Assembly: GCA_021229015.1 (NCBI GenBank)
Contig: CM037785.1
Coordinates: 4,119,943 to 4,183,942, forward strand
Source of the DNA: Solen grandis
Taxonomy: Eukaryota; Mollusca; Bivalvia; Adapedonta; Solenidae
Length of the DNA: 64,000 nt
Direction of reading: 5' to 3'
The notes under the pieces were generated by a model. It saw only the letters and a list, made by a program, of their open reading frames with translations. It ran no database searches and was not told the origin of the DNA. Made by a program: the position numbers and the translations under genes. Of this stretch, positions 1 through 12,429 are shown in pieces (position 1 is the first letter of the stretch; each line of letters starts with the position of its first letter).

Positions 1-2159
1 AAAAATTTCCTTTTTTTTAAATTTTTTTTCCCAAAAAATTAAAAAAAAAATTTTTTTCACTAAACACTAATTTCCCCTAAATCAACTGATCAATTTAAAA
101 CCAGCTTCAAGCCCCTTCACTGCGCAAGTCGCAAGAGTGTCGAGAAAAACGGAGCTTTATTGTTCCCCCAAAATAGACAAGACCACAAATTTCCTGCTCT
201 TGGTTTCCGGGTGTTTCCCACAAAGAAAAAAGTGACCCTATTTAATGCTGAATTAAGGGGAGATTTTTTACCCGAAAGACATGCAAAAAGGATTGAAATT
301 TTAAAAGAACAGTTTTAAAAAAGGGCCCTAAAAAGGCCCCAAATTTTTGGAGGGCCTTTAATTTCCCCAAAAAAACTTAAAAGTTTTGGCATTACTGAGG
401 GGGGAATTTTTGAGAAAAAATTTGGCCCGGGGGGAAATGCCGACCGGGGCACCCAAATTCATACGCAAAAGTTATTTGGGCCCTTTAAAAAGGTTTAAAA
501 AATAGTCGGAAAACCCCCTGTTTAAAATGTACAAATTATTTTTTCCCTTTTTTAATCTATCTAATGAGGGGAAAAATTTTGGTCAAAAGCCCCTTTCAGA
601 AATTGCAAAAATATTTTTAGCTTTTATAGAACCCAAAAAGTAAAAAAATTTAAAATTGTTTGGGCCCTTTTCCCACAAGTGTAACCCTGTTCCCGGGAAA
701 TTTTTTAGTGAACCGGGAAGAACCTCGAAAAAAATAAAACCCACCCAAACCCAAAATCCCAAAAATTTTTTCACCGGGGATTCTTTTTAATCCAAAAACA
801 AAAAAAAAACCCCCCCCTACCCCTTTTTCCCCTTAAATTTAGTTTTAAAATGAAATTTTTGCCTAAGCAATGAAGATACAACATTTTAAGATTTTTAAAA
901 AATGTAATAGGGGCGACCACAAAAACCCAACAACCTTAGGGATCGGGCATCCCTTTAAAAAACAATTTTGGGGAAATTTCAATTTTTTCCCCCCTTTAAC
1001 CCCAGGGAAAGGGGAAATAAAACCAATTTCTTTAAAAAAGCCAAAATTTAAATTTAAAAAACCGATTAAAAAATTCAAATTGAAAAATTTTTATAAATAA
1101 TGAGAAAAGAAGAGAAAAAAAAACACACCCAATAAACCAAAAGGGTTTCTTTAAAAGAAAAAAAAAAAAAAAAAACCCAAAAAACAACAAATATTGCAGA
1201 TATTGAAAACCTTTTCTAAAAAGTAACTTTTAAACAAATTTCAATCCCCCCTTTTTTTTTCCGAAGAGATCAAAGTCGGCTTCCGGTTCAATTTCTCATT
1301 TTTGGGGCTTAAAACTACACCGCTATAACACCCGCTAAGAGAAAGAATTTGGGAAAAATTTTTACAAAAACATGTTACATGTCCCGGGGTAATTCACGTA
1401 GGGGAAAAGGGGGTAGGGGGGAATTCCCCAAAAAAACAATACTATTTTGGAATGTTCCAAATGCGTTAGATTTCAAAACAAAATTTTAAACACAAAATAG
1501 GGTTTGGTTATTTAGTTTGCATTAAAAAACCTAACAAACGGGCGGCGGCGGTTTTCCGCCCAAACGATTTAATTTCATTAATGGGTTAAAAAAAAAACAC
1601 TAACCTATACTAAATTTAAAACGACTAACTTAAAGGGGGGGGGGGGGGGGGGGTTTGGGGGGGCCCCCCCTGGGGGTTTTCCCGCGTTTGCTGCTAAAAA
1701 GGAGAAAGGGCCATATAAGGTTTTTGTCCGCAAAAATTTTTAAAAGAAATTTACACACTTTCACGTGCTTTTCCCAAAAAAGGGTGTAACACATAAATTT
1801 TGCCATTTTTTACCCCTCGGCTCTTTTCTTTTTCCCGATTTCAATCAATTTAAAGTAAAGGGGTGTTTTTTTATTTACTTGTTTTAATTAGTTAAGACAA
1901 AACAAAAATTCAACTGATTGACCTTAAGAAAAAACGAAATTGTAAATAATAATCCCTTTAAAAAAAAATCGGGGTCCCGCGGAAAGATAACAAAGGCTGG
2001 AAACCCCGGGAAAAAAAAAACAAAAGAGGTAATACATGATCTGTAAATTTTTTTAAAAAAACGTTTTTATCAATTTTAATTTTTGTATTTAAACCCAAAA
2101 TTTGTAAACAAAAGGTTTCTGGAAAGCTTTCTTTGTTGTCCCCCCCGCTTTAATAAAGG

Positions 2160-2340
2160 GGGTTCCAGGGCTGATGGCCCGGGCCGGATAAAAGTGACTG
2201 GGTTTGGTAACAGGGCCCAAATGTCTTCGATTTATACGGGGGGCATTTTGACAACGCTACAATTTTTCTTTAAGTAACATTGTCCTCCAAAAGATTTAAA
2301 AAAAACTGCGGTGGGACGTTAACCCAAAAAAAACTGAACT
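2160..2340 (+). repeat. Degraded SINE 3' portion
   Basis: The order of segments matches the 3' half of the cleaner SINEs at 29195-29508 and 40140-40380: a 'gtgactggg' stretch, a 'ccaaatgtct' stretch, then 'ggtgggacgttaaccc' at the tail. Base smearing has obscured much of it. The tRNA-like head is not visible. The assignment rests on colinearity with other copies in this window. Confidence 0.5.
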
Positions 2341-3137
2341 TCAAATTTTTTATTTAAAAAAAATCTTTTTTCTTTCCTAAAGGGGTCCCTTTCAAAAAAA
2401 TTTTTTTCCCAAATCCTCATTCTTAAATAAATGTTTTAACTAAAACGGATTTTTAAAGGGAACTTTAAATAATTGAAAAAAAAAACGTAACACGCCATGT
2501 GCACACCCCGGTGTGGGATCGGTGTAGTAACACTGCCAAAAAATTATATCACCGAATAGAGGGGGGCCTAATTTTTAAATTAAAGACATGCTCATTTCCC
2601 CCGAACCCCGTAAATACCCAAATTTAATAGACAATCCCCCGCAAAAACCCCCGAACTCTTTAAAAAATTAAAAACGACCCGGAATTTTTTAAATTTGGGG
2701 GGTCACTGATTAAAAAAGAAATAGCGGGGAAACCCAAAAAAAATTACTCCGTTTGGGGGCCCCCTTTTTCCTAAAAGGAAAAAATTAGCTTGCAAACGCT
2801 TAAACGGGACATGTTTGAACCCTTTTTGTTTTAAACGTCTTTCACATATACACGCCCAAAGTTTCTCAAGCTGGCCAAATTTAAAAAACCCTTTACAAAA
2901 AATATATAAAATTTTTAAAAAGCTTTTCAATTTTTCATAAAAATTTTGGGTTGAACCAACCCAAAGAATTTTGGAAATTTCAATTTTTTCAACAACGAGC
3001 TAAAAACCCTGTGTTTAAAAAAGCTCAAAGGGTTAGGGTAATGCAATGCGCAAAGGAAAGTAAAAGTTTCCCAAAAAAATTTTAAATTTTTACCAAAATT
3101 AAAACAAAAAGGGCAACCCCCTTTTTAAATTTTTTTT

Positions 3138-3460
3138 TGGGTTTGGTTTTAACCCTCCCCACCGACATAATTCAGTCATTTTGGGGACCCGGGTCCAAAT
3201 TTTAAGCGAGTATAGGGCGCCACACTGCAGTATCACGGCCGTAGACATTTGGCATGATACCACTCCCAAATCACATCATCCTGTAAACCCGGGCCAAAAA
3301 GTCCCTTCAAATACCCCTTTTGTTAAGCGCCAAAACAAGGGACTATAACAATTTCCCCTTTTTTACGCATTTTTAGTCGTGGCGGGGGTCGAACCCCCCG
3401 ACCATCCGCTCCCCAGGGGGACGATCTAACCACCTTTCCCCGGGGCCACCGGGAAGGGTA
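3138..3460 (-). repeat. Degraded full-length tRNA-derived SINE, minus strand
   Basis: Read on the minus strand it has a tRNA-like head (A-box region 'ggtggttagatcg' near 3430 and a B box GGGTTCGACCCC-like near 3390), a body with the 'catgccaaatgtctac' segment near 3245, and the tail 'ctgaaT..GTCGGTGGGG' near 3160. This is the same family as the copy at 29195-29508. Its sequence is distorted by the low-fidelity consensus. Confidence 0.6.
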
Positions 3461-4199
3461 CCTTTTTGCTAGTAATACAAAATGAAATAAGTAAAAAATT
3501 TTTTTTTCAATTTATAAAAAAAAAAACAAAGCGGGAAAAAATTACCTAATTTTTCCCAAAAAACTTCAATTAACGTAAGCGAAAGTAGGAAAATTTTTCC
3601 AAAAATTCCCTTTCCTTTTTTTTAAAAACGTATTTTTTTATGTAACTCCTCAACTTTAAAAACAATTTTTAAAACCCAAAAATAACAAAATTTCTCTTTA
3701 AAAATTTTCCAAAATCTCAAATCTTAAAAGTGTGCCCATTTTATAAAAGGTTTTTAAAAAATATAAACCGTGAAACTCTTACCAAAACGCAAAACGCGGG
3801 AAAAACTACATGTTAAAATTTTTATTTTTTATTAAAAATTCCTTTTTCATTGTTTAAAAAATTTCAAAACTTAAAAATACCAAAAAAAATCGTCTTAAAA
3901 ATTTCACCCCCTTTTTAATGCTTTTAAAGTTTTGGAAAATTAAAAAATACCTTTTTTAGATACCCGCTCTTTAAAACCCCCCTGAAAAAATTAAAAAAAC
4001 ACCAAAGCAACATCCAAACATTTTTTTTTTTTTTCCCCCATTAAAACCCCTGAAACCCTTTTGGCCCCAACTTTTAAAATTTTGGGATCAAGGAAACCCG
4101 GGCCCAAAAAATGCTCAAAAAATAATTTATCATCAATTTTTCAAAAAAACAAAAGGGGGTTTCGAGGGTTTTAACTGTTAAAAAACAAAGGGGGTTTTC

Positions 4200-5150
4200 C
4201 AAATTTTCAAAATTTTTTCCCCCCATAACTCAACCAATTCAACCCCGAAAAAAAACAAAAAACTAAAAAACTTCTGAAAGGCTTTTACAACAAATTATAA
4301 AGCATTTGGGGTCCCGGGTAGAAAAACTTAAACCCTTTTGAGAAATTTTTGGGCCCAAAAAAAGCCGATAATTGATAATTTACCTGACCTTTTGGGGTTT
4401 TTTTGGAAACGAAAGGAAAATTGGGCTCCAAAAATCAAAAAAAACCTTTTTCAACCCAAAAATTTTACCCAAAAAAACATACAAAAAAAAAAGCCTACAG
4501 GGGTTAAAAAACCGTTTAAATTTTAATACGAACTTTTAAAACATTACAAAATTTTAAAAAAAACCCCGGTTATTAATAGTCGTCCAAATAACCCTTTCTA
4601 GCTCTTTTTTTGGGAAACGTTTTATAGCATTTGAAATTTTACGACATTAGCGAATCTTTGGGTTAGCCCAAAAAACCCCCTTTCTTTTTGAAAATTTTTT
4701 TTAAAAAAGGACAAACCCGGGGTTCACAACAAAAGCCAAAAAATAAACATTCTGTTAAATTTTGATTTTAAAATCGGTTTACAAAAAAATTGGGGTTTGA
4801 CCCCCCGTCCCAAAATTTTGAGCATATTTCAAAATTTGACGGGCAAAATGACGTCATAGGCCTAAGAAAAAACATAGAAAACAAAATTTTCCCCCACTGA
4901 CTTAAAAGTCCCTAAAAAAAATTTTATCCCTCCCCAGGGGTATTTCAACAAAAGAAAAATAAGCACCTAAACACAAATTTTGGAAAAAAAATTTTTAAAA
5001 CGGGCCAAAAAAAATGGCTGTAAAACCGCGTCAATCTTTTTCACCTGACGGCGAATTGACGTTTTTTTGAAGTCATATGAAAAAAATTCATTGCATCCGA
5101 AAGCTCCTGATTTGAAAAAACGCCATAAAATTTTTATTGTTCTGAGCAAA
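4200..5150. repeat. Smeared copy of the CRE-rich satellite and its flank
   Basis: 4215-4360 is homologous to 7935-8060 ('ataactcaacc' then 'attcaaccccga'), and about 4630-5030 carries pieces of the ~450-bp unit found cleanly at 5620-7275 ('gaatcttt', 'atggctgtaaaaccgcg' at 5013-5030, TGACGTCA at 4849-4856). Base smearing hides the true divergence. Confidence 0.5.
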
Positions 5151-5619
5151 AGGGAAAAAACCCAAAATTAACAAATATAAAAGGGAAAAAAAAAAAGAAA
5201 AATAAAAGAAGAATAAACCCCCAAAAATTTTTTTTTGGTTTTTACAGCAAACGATAGGGCTTTTTGAAACAGTTAAAAAAATTTAATCAAACTTAAAAAA
5301 AAAATTTTATAGGAATACCAAAAAAATATTAGGTTTTCTAGATTTCCCCCATAAATTCTTTTAAAAACTTTAAAAAAAATTCATCAAAACAAAAAAGCCT
5401 GAAGAACGTTTTCCCCCCTTTTGAATTCAACTATTTAAAAGTAGGGTATTTTCCCGGAAAAAAACTTAAAATTTTCCGGTAGCCCAAAAAAAGTACCGTG
5501 ACGGGCCCCTAAAGGTTTTTTAAAAACCCAAAAACAAAAAAAAAACTTTTTAAATTTTTTAGACCTTCCCAAAGTCATAAAGACGCAAATGACGCCGTCC
5601 TTTAAAAAAATAGAAAGTG

Positions 5620-7275
5620 GCTTAGAGACTAATATTCCCTTCCAAAATCAGCTTTTTAACTCACTTGGAGGCGATTTTATACGTATATCAAATTTGACGT
5701 CATTGGTTTGAATCTTGGATTCGCCCAATGAAACTATTACCTTGTCAATCTGGAAAGCTGACACAGCGATGCACAAATAGAGCGTAACATATAAATTCTG
5801 TGAAAATTTGGTGAAAAGCGGTCCAGAAATAATGGCTGTAGACCGTGTAAAACCTTTTTTGTCCTGACGTCAAACCGAATGTTATATAACGCTAAAGGAA
5901 TATGAAATATATTGCATTTAAAAGGACATGATTCGATGTATAGGCGATTTAATTTCCATGGTCCTGGGAACTTTAAAACATACTAAAATTAACGCGTATA
6001 TATCAGAAATTCTTTTTGACATTATGACGTCATATAACGTCAAATGACAATCATCTTCACAGAATGTAAAGCCCCCTAGGAGTCTTATATACTGTCCAAA
6101 TTTCAGCTTTCAACTCATCTGGAAGTGATTTTATACGTATTGAAATTTGACGTCAATGGTTCGAATCTTGGATTCGCCATAAAACCTTTGCATTTTCGAA
6201 TTTTGAAAACCGGACACGGGAATGCACAACTAGAGAGTAACATAAACATTCTGTGAAATTTGATGAAAATCGACCCAGAAATAATGGCTGTAGACCGCGT
6301 AACAACATTTTTAGACGACGTCAAGTTTGACGTCAAAACACGTCATAGTCAAATGAAAATTATTGAAATGCAATATGTTCAATCTGAAGCATAGGCTTTT
6401 AAAATTTCAAGGTGCTCGGATGTTTCCAACATATAAAATTTACATGTAAAATTTAGAAATTATATGTCACCTCATGACGTCATTTGACGTCATACGACAT
6501 TCATCTTCTGAGAATCTAAAGAAACATATAGACTTATAATCTGTCCAAATGTCATCTTTCTAGCTCATCTGTTAGCGATTTTATACCATGGAAATTTGAC
6601 GTCAATGTTCGAATCTTCGATTCGCCATAAAACCTTTGCATTTTCGAATTTTGAAAAAACGGACACCGGGAATGCACAACTAGAATGTAACATACATATT
6701 CTGTGAAATTATGATGAAATCGGCCCCGAAATAATGGCTGTAGACCGCGTACAAACATTTTTAGACGACGTCAAGTTTGACGTAAAAATACGTCATAGTC
6801 AAAATTATTGTATGCAAAATGTTTAATCTGAAGTATATGCTATTAAATTTTCATGGTGCTTGGACGTTTTCAACATATAAAAATTAGCACGTAAAATTGA
6901 GAAATTTATGTTCATATCATGACGTCATATGCGTCAGATGATTTCATCTTCTGAAAATCTAAAGAAATCCTAGAGACTTATATTCTGTCCAAATATCATC
7001 TTTCTAGCTCATCTGTAAGCGATTTTATACGCATTTGAAATTTTACGTCAATGGTTCGAATCTTTGATTCGCCATAGAACCATTGCCTATTCGAAAATTG
7101 AAAAACGGACAACGGGTGCACATCTAGATCCTAACTTACACATTCTGTGAAAATTTGATGAAAATCGGTTTCAGAAGTGTTGGCTGTAGACCGCGTAAAA
7201 CTTTGTAGACACGTCAAATTTGACGTCATATGACGTCATAGGCATATGAAAATCACAGAAATCAAAATTTCAGCG
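5620..7275 (+). repeat. ~450-bp tandem satellite rich in TGACGTCA
   Basis: About four head-to-tail units. The marker 'ggctgtagacc' recurs at 5834, 6286, 6736 and 7182, giving spacings of 452, 450 and 446 bp. Each unit has the segment 'gcgattttatacg', then 'tttgacgtca', then 'ttcgaatctt', 'attcgcca', and the marker. Perfect TGACGTCA palindromes are at 5695, 6025, 6148, 6328, 6475, 6485, 6597, 6920, 7221 and 7231. Short open frames on the minus strand here are repeat shadows. No transposase is seen. Confidence 0.8.
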
Positions 7276-7899
7276 TATGATTATATGCCATTTATGTTTT
7301 GTTTTTGTTTTCACACATTGTCAAACCTCCAGAGAGTACATAGATGAATTGTTATAATCAACACGGACATGTCAAACGTATTTTGGCACCTACTGATCAT
7401 GTAACAAACTGTGACGGATCTGCATGATTAATCATTTGTCATTAAAGGACCCGATTTGTTTGTTTGTATGTTGCTCTTTTTCTCTGTAATCATTAATTTG
7501 GAGAATCACGGCATAATGTTTAGTGTTTATTATAAGAATGTAAAAAATATGCAACACCGCCATTACACAAACTAAAACGAAGGGTTTCAATCAAATTATC
7601 AGTAACTTATTTCTGACTTAACTCTCACAATGAAAGCTATGATCGTGTTATATTGTAATGGTTAAACATATTTTATGACGGAATCACTTGAAATTTTCAG
7701 GACTTTTTGCACCTTGTAGGCGTCGGCATTCTTACAAATTTCAACTTTAATAATTCTTGCTTAAATATGCATATCGTCATAATCACGTGACCAATCAAAT
7801 ATTCATTGCAGTATACATCACTTCACTTTTTAGTGTGTTAATACTGAAAAATCATAATAATTGACTCAATTTTAAAAATTGACTCATGAAGCTACAGCG
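7276..7899. other. AT-rich non-coding stretch
   Basis: Clean sequence without long open frames, recognisable repeats or RNA genes. It separates the satellite from a further fragment of related repeat at 7900-8075. Confidence 0.4.
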
Positions 7900-8075
7900 T
7901 TTCAATTTTGTTAAAAGTACATTTTTCGTTTTCCTACCATAACTCAACCGATTCAACCCCGATCTTCAAAAACTAAATATCACCTTAAAGGACTTTCAAG
8001 CACTACAAATTTTACTCATAGTGCTAGGTAGAATATATTTCGTTTTGAGATACCGATGGCAGAAAAAAAAAACAC
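7900..8075 (+). repeat. Repeat fragment shared with Helitron-like elements
   Basis: Contains 'ccgatcttcaaaaactaaa' at about 7960-7978, which is nearly identical to a block recurring in the elements at 21245-25456 (for example 21780, 22625, 24196). The following text also parallels those copies. It therefore links the CRE satellite neighbourhood to the Helitron-like family. A smeared copy is at 4215-4360. Confidence 0.55.
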
Positions 8076-10640
8076 ACCTAAAAGTGAATTGATCCCCCTT
8101 TTCGATTTTTCGGAAGGGGGTACCACCCGGGTAGGACACGCGGTTGCATTTTTATAAAATAACATCCCAATCCGTCAAAAAAATCAAGCCCCCGGCCCAA
8201 AAACCCGTAATTTAAAAGAAAAATTTTTTTCACAGTGTGACGTCAAATTCGACAGACGAGTTGTCAAAAAGAAAAAAAGAAGCCCTAGGAACTTTTAAAC
8301 CCTTTCAATTTTACGTTTTCCCAAACTCATAGGGTTTGTACAAAACTTATTTTTTTAAGCCCAAAGTTCGAATCTCGTTTTTTGACATAAAATCTGAATT
8401 TCGGAAATTTTTTGAAAATCAAGAATGTTTGCCCCTTACACCCAAAAATTTATAATTTATATTGAACAAAATTAAACAAATATAAGTCAAAAACTATAAA
8501 TTTAAAATTTTAAAAAAATGATGCCTTTAAAACCAACAAAAAATTTTAAAAAATGAAATTTATAAAATGTTTATTTAAACAAAAAAGTGAAAAATTTCAA
8601 TAGATGATTCGTTCAATGATTTTTTAAAAGGGGTTCAAGAATACCCAAACTATCAAAAAAAAAGAGTAGCGATTTGGAAGGTCCAATAAGTTTTCAAGAA
8701 ACGTATTTTTTTTAAAAAAATATGTCAAAAAAAAAAGTCCGGGTCCCGGTTTATGCAGATTTGTTTAAGTTTTTTGGAAAGGATTGCATTTTTGTTTGTT
8801 CGTTTAAAACCAGCATTAAAATCTGGTCAATTAACTGAAACTCAGACACAAGGTATTATTACTTGCTCCCAAAAAGGGAAATAAACAAAAAACCATTTAA
8901 AAAAAATTGGAGCTTTACTTCTTAAACTGTCAAAAAAAAGGGTCGGGGCGAAAGTATCGAAAAAAAGGATATTTGAAGTAATAAAAAAAGATCAAACTTT
9001 TTTAAAAAAGGCAGAAATCTGGAGAAATGGAATTAATTATGAATTTATAAAATTTAAAATAAAGATTGGGGGTTTCTGTTTGTAGATATTGAAAAGGTTT
9101 AAATCATTCTGGGAATTTTATCAAATAAAACTTAGATGTTTTTAAACTTTGACCCAGACGTAAAAAATTGGTTTTAAAATTTTTATACAAGGGGCTCAAT
9201 ATACTTACTCAATGTGGTTATTTTATTTTTCCCCCTTAGAGAGGGTAGGCAAGGGGGTCCCCCTGGAAAAAAAATATTTATTTTAAGGAGAAAATTAAAC
9301 CCTTTAAAATAAGAAACCCAAAAAAGTAAAAAGGATAAAATTTAAAATTTTGGGGAAAAAATTATTCCGTTTTTCGACGTCAACAATAATTTAGACGTTC
9401 GAGAAGCATTAAAAAATACATAGGGACACTGACTGTTTTTAAGAAAATTTTTGGTTTTTAAAAATGAACTTTGATAAAAAAAAAAATTTTGGATTTTAAA
9501 AAACAAAACGAAAAAAATTTTGGGAAATAAAAGACAAAATGGAAATTTAATGGAAACAACAACACTTTGAAATTTTGGGAAAAAGTCAGTATTATAAAAA
9601 GGGTTACGAAAGAAAAATAATCTAAAAAAAAAATATGGGAAAAGTGATTTCTTATTTGGGGTATTAAAGACCATGCAGGTGGAAAATTTTAGAAATTTTT
9701 AAGAAAAAAAAAATAATGAATTTAAAATGTACTTATATTTAAAAATTACACAAGGTAACCCAAACCCTTTTAAAAATTGAGGATGGGAAAGTAGATCCAG
9801 TGGAAAACATTAGAAATGTTTAAATCTTTAAAAAAATTTTAACACCCACTTAATGGGTACAGATGCTTTATTTTTTTGTAGTATGGATCAAATAAGTATT
9901 TAAATTTAATTTTTTTATTGCTTTTTAATTCATGAGAAAGCCCCAAATTTGGGGCAATAAAAGCATTGTGTTAGGAAAGCCCTCGACACAGGGAGGACAG
10001 AGGGAGAATTTAATTTTTCTATTTTTGAGACGAGTTTTGTGTTTTGTATCATGCTTATGTAACTATTTACAGAAACCCGTTAAATTAAAAAATAAATAAA
10101 AAAAAACACACAAATACGTGGCATTCTCCTCTTTTAAAAGAAAAAACAATCGAGGTTTGGTGGTTTTTGGGTGAGAGAGGAGGAGAAGGGGAGAGATTTT
10201 AAAAGGGGTTTACCGTTTCTTTTTTAAAAATGGATTTGAAATTCAAAATGTTTCCTCTCATAGGGTGTGTTTGGCATGACGTTCAAGTGTCGTTTTTGCT
10301 GTGCGGGGCGAAGATACCCCAAAAACAAACTTGGACAAATTTCAACAGCAATTCCCTTTTAAGTGCTCCGTTGCGACGGAAAACGTCGCTCATCTTCTTG
10401 ATTAAATTTTATTGCAGCGTCAAAGTTTTACGGGCTTTGACATAAAGCGTTACAACAAAAAGTTGTGTCTGTCAGGGTGGTTTCCTAGCATTGCCAACTT
10501 GCGACGAAGTTATTATAAAAAAATGTGTTTTAATTACTGTTTTCGAATCTACCTTTTAATTTCGTGCGTTTTAAATAATAAAATCACTTTCATTTAAACT
10601 TATTTTTTTCACCCCGTTCGAAACATCATTTGTGTTCGTT
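8076..10640. other. Second low-fidelity stretch
   Basis: Homopolymer smearing resumes from about 8080 and fades after about 10600. One TGACGTCA remains at 8238-8245. A 110-codon open frame at 9342-9674 (minus) is Phe/Lys-rich because of A/T homopolymers and is not credible as a gene. Nothing else can be supported. Confidence 0.6.
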
Positions 10641-11937
10641 TTTGATTGGCGGGTTTTTCAAAATGGGAAATTTTAGAAGGGGTTTTAATCTATCAGTCCG
10701 TGTATTTAAAATGTTATCAACTTTTTAAAATTTTTAAACGAAAAGCTATTGTAAAATAGGTTTTGTTGATTGATGCGTAAGTTAACAATATGCAAGTGTC
10801 CTTTTGTAGGTATCCCCAATAGTCACCATTTTCTTTAGTTAACAGGGTTTGATCAAAAGAACAATATTAGTCATTTGGTGGGTCCATTTTTATTTGGAAA
10901 AAAAACCTTTTTTCGCTTCAAAAATCAATGATATCAAGATAATGTGAAAAAATTTGATCGTTTTTTTTCCTTGCCTTTAAGAATATAAGGGTAAAACGCA
11001 ATGATAACAGGATGTACGAGAAAATTGTTTTGTTTTTTTGTTGTTTTAATCAGTTTTCTCCATTTTATGAAATTATTTTCTTTACCAATTTAATTTAAAG
11101 ATTTTATTCGATTTAACGTTTAAAACGGTGTTCATACATATTCCATTGTACATGTTTGGGCGCTATGCACATACAGTATTTTAAGATCATTACCTCGGGA
11201 AGACAGACGGATAGACAGACAGACAATGTGACGGTCAGGGATAGATGAATCTGACATCGGCATGAAATTAGAAAATAATATAGTAACATATAACAGTTTA
11301 TTTTTATTATTTTTATTTTTTTTGTTCTTTTATATTTCCGTTTTGAAAATGTCAAGTACGAAGTGTCCAACTGTGCAGTGGAATCAGAAATAGCAAACAA
11401 AACTCAGTACAGACAATCTGAAGAAATTATTTATAAGTTACAAGATAAAAAGAGAGAGAGAGAGAGAGAGAGAGAGTTGAGAGAGAAAGAGATTTATCAA
11501 TACAAAATTTCGATTTTTGGGTTTTACTATTAACTTCTTCCCACGCCGACTGGATGACATAGCAGCGTATTGTGGCCGGTAACAACGGATTTCGAAGTGT
11601 TTGAACATCAGACAGATACAGAGTTGATGGTAATCTATTATTGTGAAAAGATATTTATTCGTATTTCCGTTCCTTCCGTGTTTCATATATTATTAGGACT
11701 TTAAAAAGATACTCGGCGTAAGAAAAAAAAACACCACAAAGACGTGAAAGTTAAAAAAAGTAAAAGCGTTACGATATAATATATCTAAGATAATAATGCT
11801 GGCAAGTTTCAAATGGTCTGTGATTTTAAAATAATGATAGAAAAAGTATCTGTCGCTAAATTTAGGAGATGTAATGTACTAGACAGTGAAAAAGAAAGAA
11901 AAAAGGGCAAACAAGTATATAAAACGAAACATAAAAA
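10641..11937. other. AT-rich non-coding stretch with simple repeats
   Basis: No supportable gene. It contains a GACAGACAGATA-type run near 11202-11225, an (AG)n run at 11450-11476, and otherwise AT-rich sequence. Confidence 0.5.
11450..11476. repeat. (AG)n microsatellite
   Basis: Uninterrupted AG dinucleotides over about 26 bp, followed by an interrupted 'gagagagaaagag' stretch to about 11490. Confidence 0.95.
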
Positions 11938-12012
11938 AGTTCTGTCTGGGAATACGATCTCAGGGCCCTTAAAAAAAACAGATGAGCATTTAACCATCTG
12001 CGCCACGGAGAC
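11938..12012 (-). repeat. tRNA-derived SINE head, minus strand
   Basis: On the minus strand the A-box-like TGGCGCAGATGGTTA (about 11989-12003) is followed by a B-box-like GATCGTATTCCC (about 11948-11959) at tRNA-like spacing. Acceptor-stem complementarity is not seen, so this is a SINE head or tRNA pseudogene rather than a tRNA gene. Confidence 0.5.
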
Positions 12013-12039
12013 TTGCTATACATGTATACATATCTTTGT

Positions 12040-12260
12040 AGGAGCACATTTGTCCTGGAGCACATTTGTCTTATGTAAGATCGATGCGGTCGTATTTGTC
12101 TCACATGAGACAAATGGGACCTCAAATGTCTAACCAAAAAACACTTTTTTTGTGTGACAAATGTGCTCCGATAAAGTTTTTTAAGGGACAAGAAAGCACA
12201 TTTGTCTCATGTCATTTTTTTATGAGATACAAGCACATTTGTCACGTATTTTCCACGGCA
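12040..12260. repeat. Iterated GGAGCACATTTGTC motif in both orientations
   Basis: Direct copies GGAGCACATTTGTC at 12041 and 12057, shorter copies of AGCACATTTGTC at 12195 and 12232, and an exact inverted copy GACAAATGTGCTCC at 12156-12169. At 12094-12115 there is a perfect 9-bp-arm palindrome, ATTTGTCTC/GAGACAAAT around ACAT. The cluster looks like subterminal or inverted repeats of a small transposon; ends could not be fixed. Confidence 0.6.
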
Positions 12261-12429
12261 GAAAAAAAATAATCTTAGAATCTAGGTTCGCCGTTTTACC
12301 TCATGTCACCTATAGGTTTGCAAATGTTTTTTTTTTTAAAAAATTTTTTATTATTATTATTATAAAATCTTAAACCTAAAAACTGCAGTAGAACTATTAT
12401 TCCAATACTCTAATTCAAGAAATTTGATT

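Larger units (their letters stand above)
1..5600. other. Low-fidelity consensus region
   Basis: The text is dominated by short homopolymer blocks (for example a G run at about 1635-1653) and contains no credible coding sequence. Comparison of 4215-4340 with its clean homologue at 7935-8060 shows bases replaced by the neighbouring base, for instance CCTACC read as CCCCCC. This is a sequencing or polishing artefact rather than biology, so the short open frames here should not be annotated. Recognisable remnants inside it are listed separately. Confidence 0.75.

Noticed and set aside
9342..9674. 110-codon minus-strand frame
   Set aside because: Made of Phe/Lys runs in a low-fidelity, homopolymer-smeared region.
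11809..12191. Overlapping ~105-codon frames on both strands
   Set aside because: They cover a SINE head and the GAGCACATTTGTC cluster; no domain, no splice context.
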